DNA of 6,901 nt from Rhodocyclaceae bacterium. Its GTDB lineage: Bacteria; Pseudomonadota; Gammaproteobacteria; Burkholderiales; Rhodocyclaceae. The DNA lies in contig JAUYFZ010000184.1 in NCBI GenBank assembly GCA_030689585.1, forward strand, positions 1-6,901, written 5' to 3'. A model generated the notes under the pieces. The model saw only the letters and a list, made by a program, of their open reading frames with translations. It was not told the DNA's origin and ran no database searches. Within the stretch, counting starts at the first letter, position 1. Every line of letters starts with the position of its first letter. Of the stretch, positions 4,845-6,901 are shown in pieces. The translations under genes were made by a program, and so were the position numbers.

Positions 4845-6562
4845 ATACCTTCGTTCGATCCATGTTGCCTTTCCTCCGCTGGTTTCCCCTGCGGGCTGAC
4901 ACTCTGCGGGCCGATTTCATCGCAGGGTTAACCGTGGCCCTCGTGTTGGTTCCACAATCCATGGCCTACGCCCAGCTCGCTGGCTTGCCCGCCTACTACG
5001 GTCTTTATGCTGCTTTTCTGCCGGTGATGGTGGCCGCTCTCTGGGGATCGTCGAATCAGCTCGGCACCGGTCCGGTGGCGGTGGTTTCGTTATTAACCGC
5101 CTCTTCGCTGGCTCCCTTTGCGGAAATTGGGTCGGAACAGTTCGTCGCACTGGCCATCATGTTGGCACTGTTAGTCGGTATGGTTCAGTTGACACTGGGC
5201 GTATTCAAGCTGGGCGTGGTGGTGAATTTCCTTTCACATCCGGTCATCGTCGGATTTACCAATGCAGCGGCAATGATCATCGGCCTCTCGCAGGTTAACA
5301 AGTTGATCGGCGTGCCGATGGGTCGTTCCGAACATTTCATTCAAGATATTTGGGGAGTCGCGCAGCAAATCGGTGAGACCCATCTGCCTACCTTGGCGAT
5401 GGGCATAACAGGCATTGCAATCATCTGGGGCATCCGGCGATTCGCCCCAAAACTACCGGGCGTGTTGATCGCCGTTACTTTCACTACCACTGTTTCGTGG
5501 GCTATCGGATTCGTCACAGAATTAGGCGGTCAGGTCGTCGGCCAGGTGCCAGAAGGGTTGCCTTCGTTCAGTCTGCCGTCCATCAATATCGAGTTGATCG
5601 GCACATTGCTAACTTCCGCCATTGTTATCTCGCTCGTCGGCTTCATGGAGGCCATCTCCATCGCCAAGGCCATCGCCGCCAAAACTAAGGAGAAGGTTGA
5701 TCCGAACCAAGAGTTGATCGGGCAGGGGCTGTCTAACATCATCGGCAGCTTCACCCACGCTTTTCCCGTTTCCGGCTCATTTTCCCGCTCGGCAGTCAAC
5801 ATCAACGCGGGGGCAAAAACCGGCATGTCTTCAGTATTTACGGGGATCTTCGTGCTGCTCACGCTGTTGCTGCTCACCCCCTTGCTCTATCACCTGCCGC
5901 AGGCCGTGCTGGCTGCGGTCATCATCATGGCCGTGATCGGCCTTATCAACTTCAAAGCTGTAGCACACGCTTGGCATGCCAACCGTCACGATGGCATCGC
6001 CTCAGTGGTCACGTTCATTGCCACACTTGCCGCTGCTCCCCATCTCGATAAGGGCATCATGGTCGGCGCGATTTTGGCGATCGTCCTCTACCTTTATCGA
6101 ACGATGACTCCGCGTGTCGCCATTCTCGGACGTTTCCACGACGGAACCCTACGCGATGCGAAAGTGCACAGCCTGCCCGCCTCCGATGTCGTCACCGCCG
6201 TGCGTTTCGATGGACGACTCTATTTCGCCAACGTTTCCTACTTTGAGGATGCCATTCTCGAAGCAGTCGCCAGTAATCCAGAAGCTCCCTATCTCTTGGT
6301 CGTCGGCGATGCCATCAACGAGGTGGATGCGTCCGGTGAAGAGGTCATCCATCACCTAGTCGAACGCCTGAACAGCATCGGCGTGGTCATGCTGTTCTCC
6401 GGGCTGAAAAAACAGGTGCTCGATGTCATGCACGCCACCGGGTTGCACAGCATTATTGGTGAACGGCGGTTTTTTCCCACCGCCGAACTGGCTTTGACCA
6501 TGATTCATGATCGTGCCGAAAACCGCGATGATGACGATGCCCTAAAGCCCCTGGCAGACTGA
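4841..6562 (+). CDS. SulP-family anion permease with STAS domain (SulP2), probable bicarbonate or sulfate transporter
   Basis: This 573-residue inner-membrane protein is full length for bacterial SulP. The membrane domain spans about 20-425. TM1 carries the signature ALVLVPQSMAYAQLAGLP (33-50) with the usual anion-site glutamine Q39. The TM3 region has GTGPVAVVSL (75-84), TM8 has an acidic E270 in GFMEAISIAK, ELIGQG occurs at 291-296, and TM10 has FPVSGSFSRSAVN (308-320). The acidic TM8 residue is where BicA-type and SLC26 transporters bind a coupling cation. The cytoplasmic STAS domain covers about 448-556 and contains INEVDASG (492-499). A short Asp-rich tail (562-566) ends the protein. The start overlaps the upstream stop, and the HyfB-like gene follows within a few bases. 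The SulP family does not fix the substrate. The carbonic anhydrase and Hyf-like neighbours favour bicarbonate uptake, but sulfate remains possible. Confidence 0.95.
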   Translation: MNTFVRSMLPFLRWFPLRADTLRADFIAGLTVALVLVPQSMAYAQLAGLPAYYGLYAAFLPVMVAALWGSSNQLGTGPVAVVSLLTASSLAPFAEIGSEQFVALAIMLALLVGMVQLTLGVFKLGVVVNFLSHPVIVGFTNAAAMIIGLSQVNKLIGVPMGRSEHFIQDIWGVAQQIGETHLPTLAMGITGIAIIWGIRRFAPKLPGVLIAVTFTTTVSWAIGFVTELGGQVVGQVPEGLPSFSLPSINIELIGTLLTSAIVISLVGFMEAISIAKAIAAKTKEKVDPNQELIGQGLSNIIGSFTHAFPVSGSFSRSAVNINAGAKTGMSSVFTGIFVLLTLLLLTPLLYHLPQAVLAAVIIMAVIGLINFKAVAHAWHANRHDGIASVVTFIATLAAAPHLDKGIMVGAILAIVLYLYRTMTPRVAILGRFHDGTLRDAKVHSLPASDVVTAVRFDGRLYFANVSYFEDAILEAVASNPEAPYLLVVGDAINEVDASGEEVIHHLVERLNSIGVVMLFSGLKKQVLDVMHATGLHSIIGERRFFPTAELALTMIHDRAENRDDDDALKPLAD

Positions 6563-6576
6563 TGGGATCCAACGCC

Positions 6577-6901
6577 ATGTTCAATCTGTTGTCCGTTGAT
6601 TATCTGCTCATCGCCATGGGGTGCTGGCTGTGCCTTGGTGTTGCAGGGCTTTTCCTGTCTCGACGAGTGATTGCACGCGGACTGTTTGCGCTGGGCGCAT
6701 TGACAGGACTGCTGGTCAGCCTCGTCGCCCTAAGTTTTTTGGGGAATGAACCTGAAACGGCTGTGCTCGTCATTGGCCTACCCAATCTGCCCTTCCATCT
6801 GCGTCTGGACAACCTGTCGGCCGTCTTTGTCTTGTTGCTGGGCATCGGCAGCACCGGCATCTCTCTATATGCCTCCGGACAATTTGGCAAGGGCGATACG
6901 G
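6577..6901 (+). CDS. HyfB/NuoL-like proton-translocating membrane subunit, N-terminal part (runs off right edge)
   Basis: The frame is open for 108 codons to the window edge. The visible part has three hydrophobic helices (about 7-27, 31-54 and 82-99), and the segment FHLRLDNLSAVFVLLLGI (73-90) ending in SLYASG is typical of the HyfB branch of the complex-I antiporter-like subunits (PF00361 family). Such subunits move protons in hydrogenase-4/formate-hydrogenlyase-type complexes and in relatives not linked to hydrogenase; a NuoL-type relative (DabB) powers CO2 capture in chemolithoautotrophs. An in-frame ATG at 6562 overlaps the SulP2 stop as TGATG and would add five residues. The one at 6577 has a GGGA site 9 bp upstream and was preferred narrowly. 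Whether catalytic Hyf subunits follow cannot be seen. HyfB-like is more likely than DabB-like, from motif similarity by eye. Confidence 0.82.
   Translation, partial: MFNLLSVDYLLIAMGCWLCLGVAGLFLSRRVIARGLFALGALTGLLVSLVALSFLGNEPETAVLVIGLPNLPFHLRLDNLSAVFVLLLGIGSTGISLYASGQFGKGDT

Noticed and set aside
4276..4899. Long plus-strand open frame of 207 codons overlapping the Usp-like gene
   Set aside because: It is out of frame with both the Usp-like and SulP2 genes, spans the promoter, and its translation shows no family features.
1..6901. CRISPR array, tRNA or rRNA genes, insertion sequences, attachment sites
   Set aside because: No regularly spaced repeats, cloverleaf or rRNA-like sequence, transposase or terminal repeats were seen on reading; coding genes and short spacers account for the window.

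Overview
The window reads as part of a bacterial accessory locus for inorganic-anion transport, most likely bicarbonate, with its own two-component, sigma-54-dependent control. Two SulP-family permeases, a gamma-class carbonic anhydrase and the start of a HyfB/NuoL-like proton-pumping subunit sit together. That combination suggests a proteobacterial chemolithoautotroph, for example a sulfur or iron oxidiser. This is inferred from gene content and an NtrC/sigma-54 signature; the species cannot be named from the sequence.

Layout from left to right. (1) 1-753, minus strand: the first 251 residues of a SulP permease (SulP1) that runs off the left edge. (2) 754-845: a 92-bp divergent spacer holding a 9-bp inverted repeat. 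(3) 846-1406, plus strand: a Cam-like gamma-carbonic anhydrase. (4) 1407-1478: a convergent spacer with a strong C/G-rich hairpin, probably a two-way terminator and possibly a dispersed repeat. (5) 4180 down to 1479, minus strand: a two-gene operon with a membrane histidine kinase followed, with a 4-bp ATGA overlap, by an NtrC-type sigma-54 activator. (6) 4181-4454: a regulatory region between divergent operons. It holds a near-consensus -24/-12 promoter reading rightward, a perfect 7-5-7 dyad about 100 bp upstream of it, a second degenerate copy of the dyad about 88 bp further upstream, and a candidate leftward sigma-70 promoter whose -10 lies inside that second copy. (7) 4455 to the right edge, plus strand: a tightly coupled operon with a small UspA-like protein, a full-length SulP permease with a STAS domain (SulP2, ATGA overlap), and the first 108 codons of a HyfB-like membrane subunit.

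Working model (inference): the kinase senses an unknown signal through a helical periplasmic domain and phosphorylates the activator. The activator binds the dyads and drives sigma-54 transcription of usp-sulP2-hyfB and whatever follows. SulP2 would import bicarbonate or another anion, the Hyf-like subunit could supply or use a proton gradient or couple electron flow to carbon uptake, and the carbonic anhydrase would interconvert CO2 and bicarbonate. SulP1 is a close paralogue of SulP2 (about 56% identical over 179 aligned residues, counted by hand) but has lysine where SulP2 has the usual TM1 glutamine. Sulfate as the substrate cannot be excluded from sequence.
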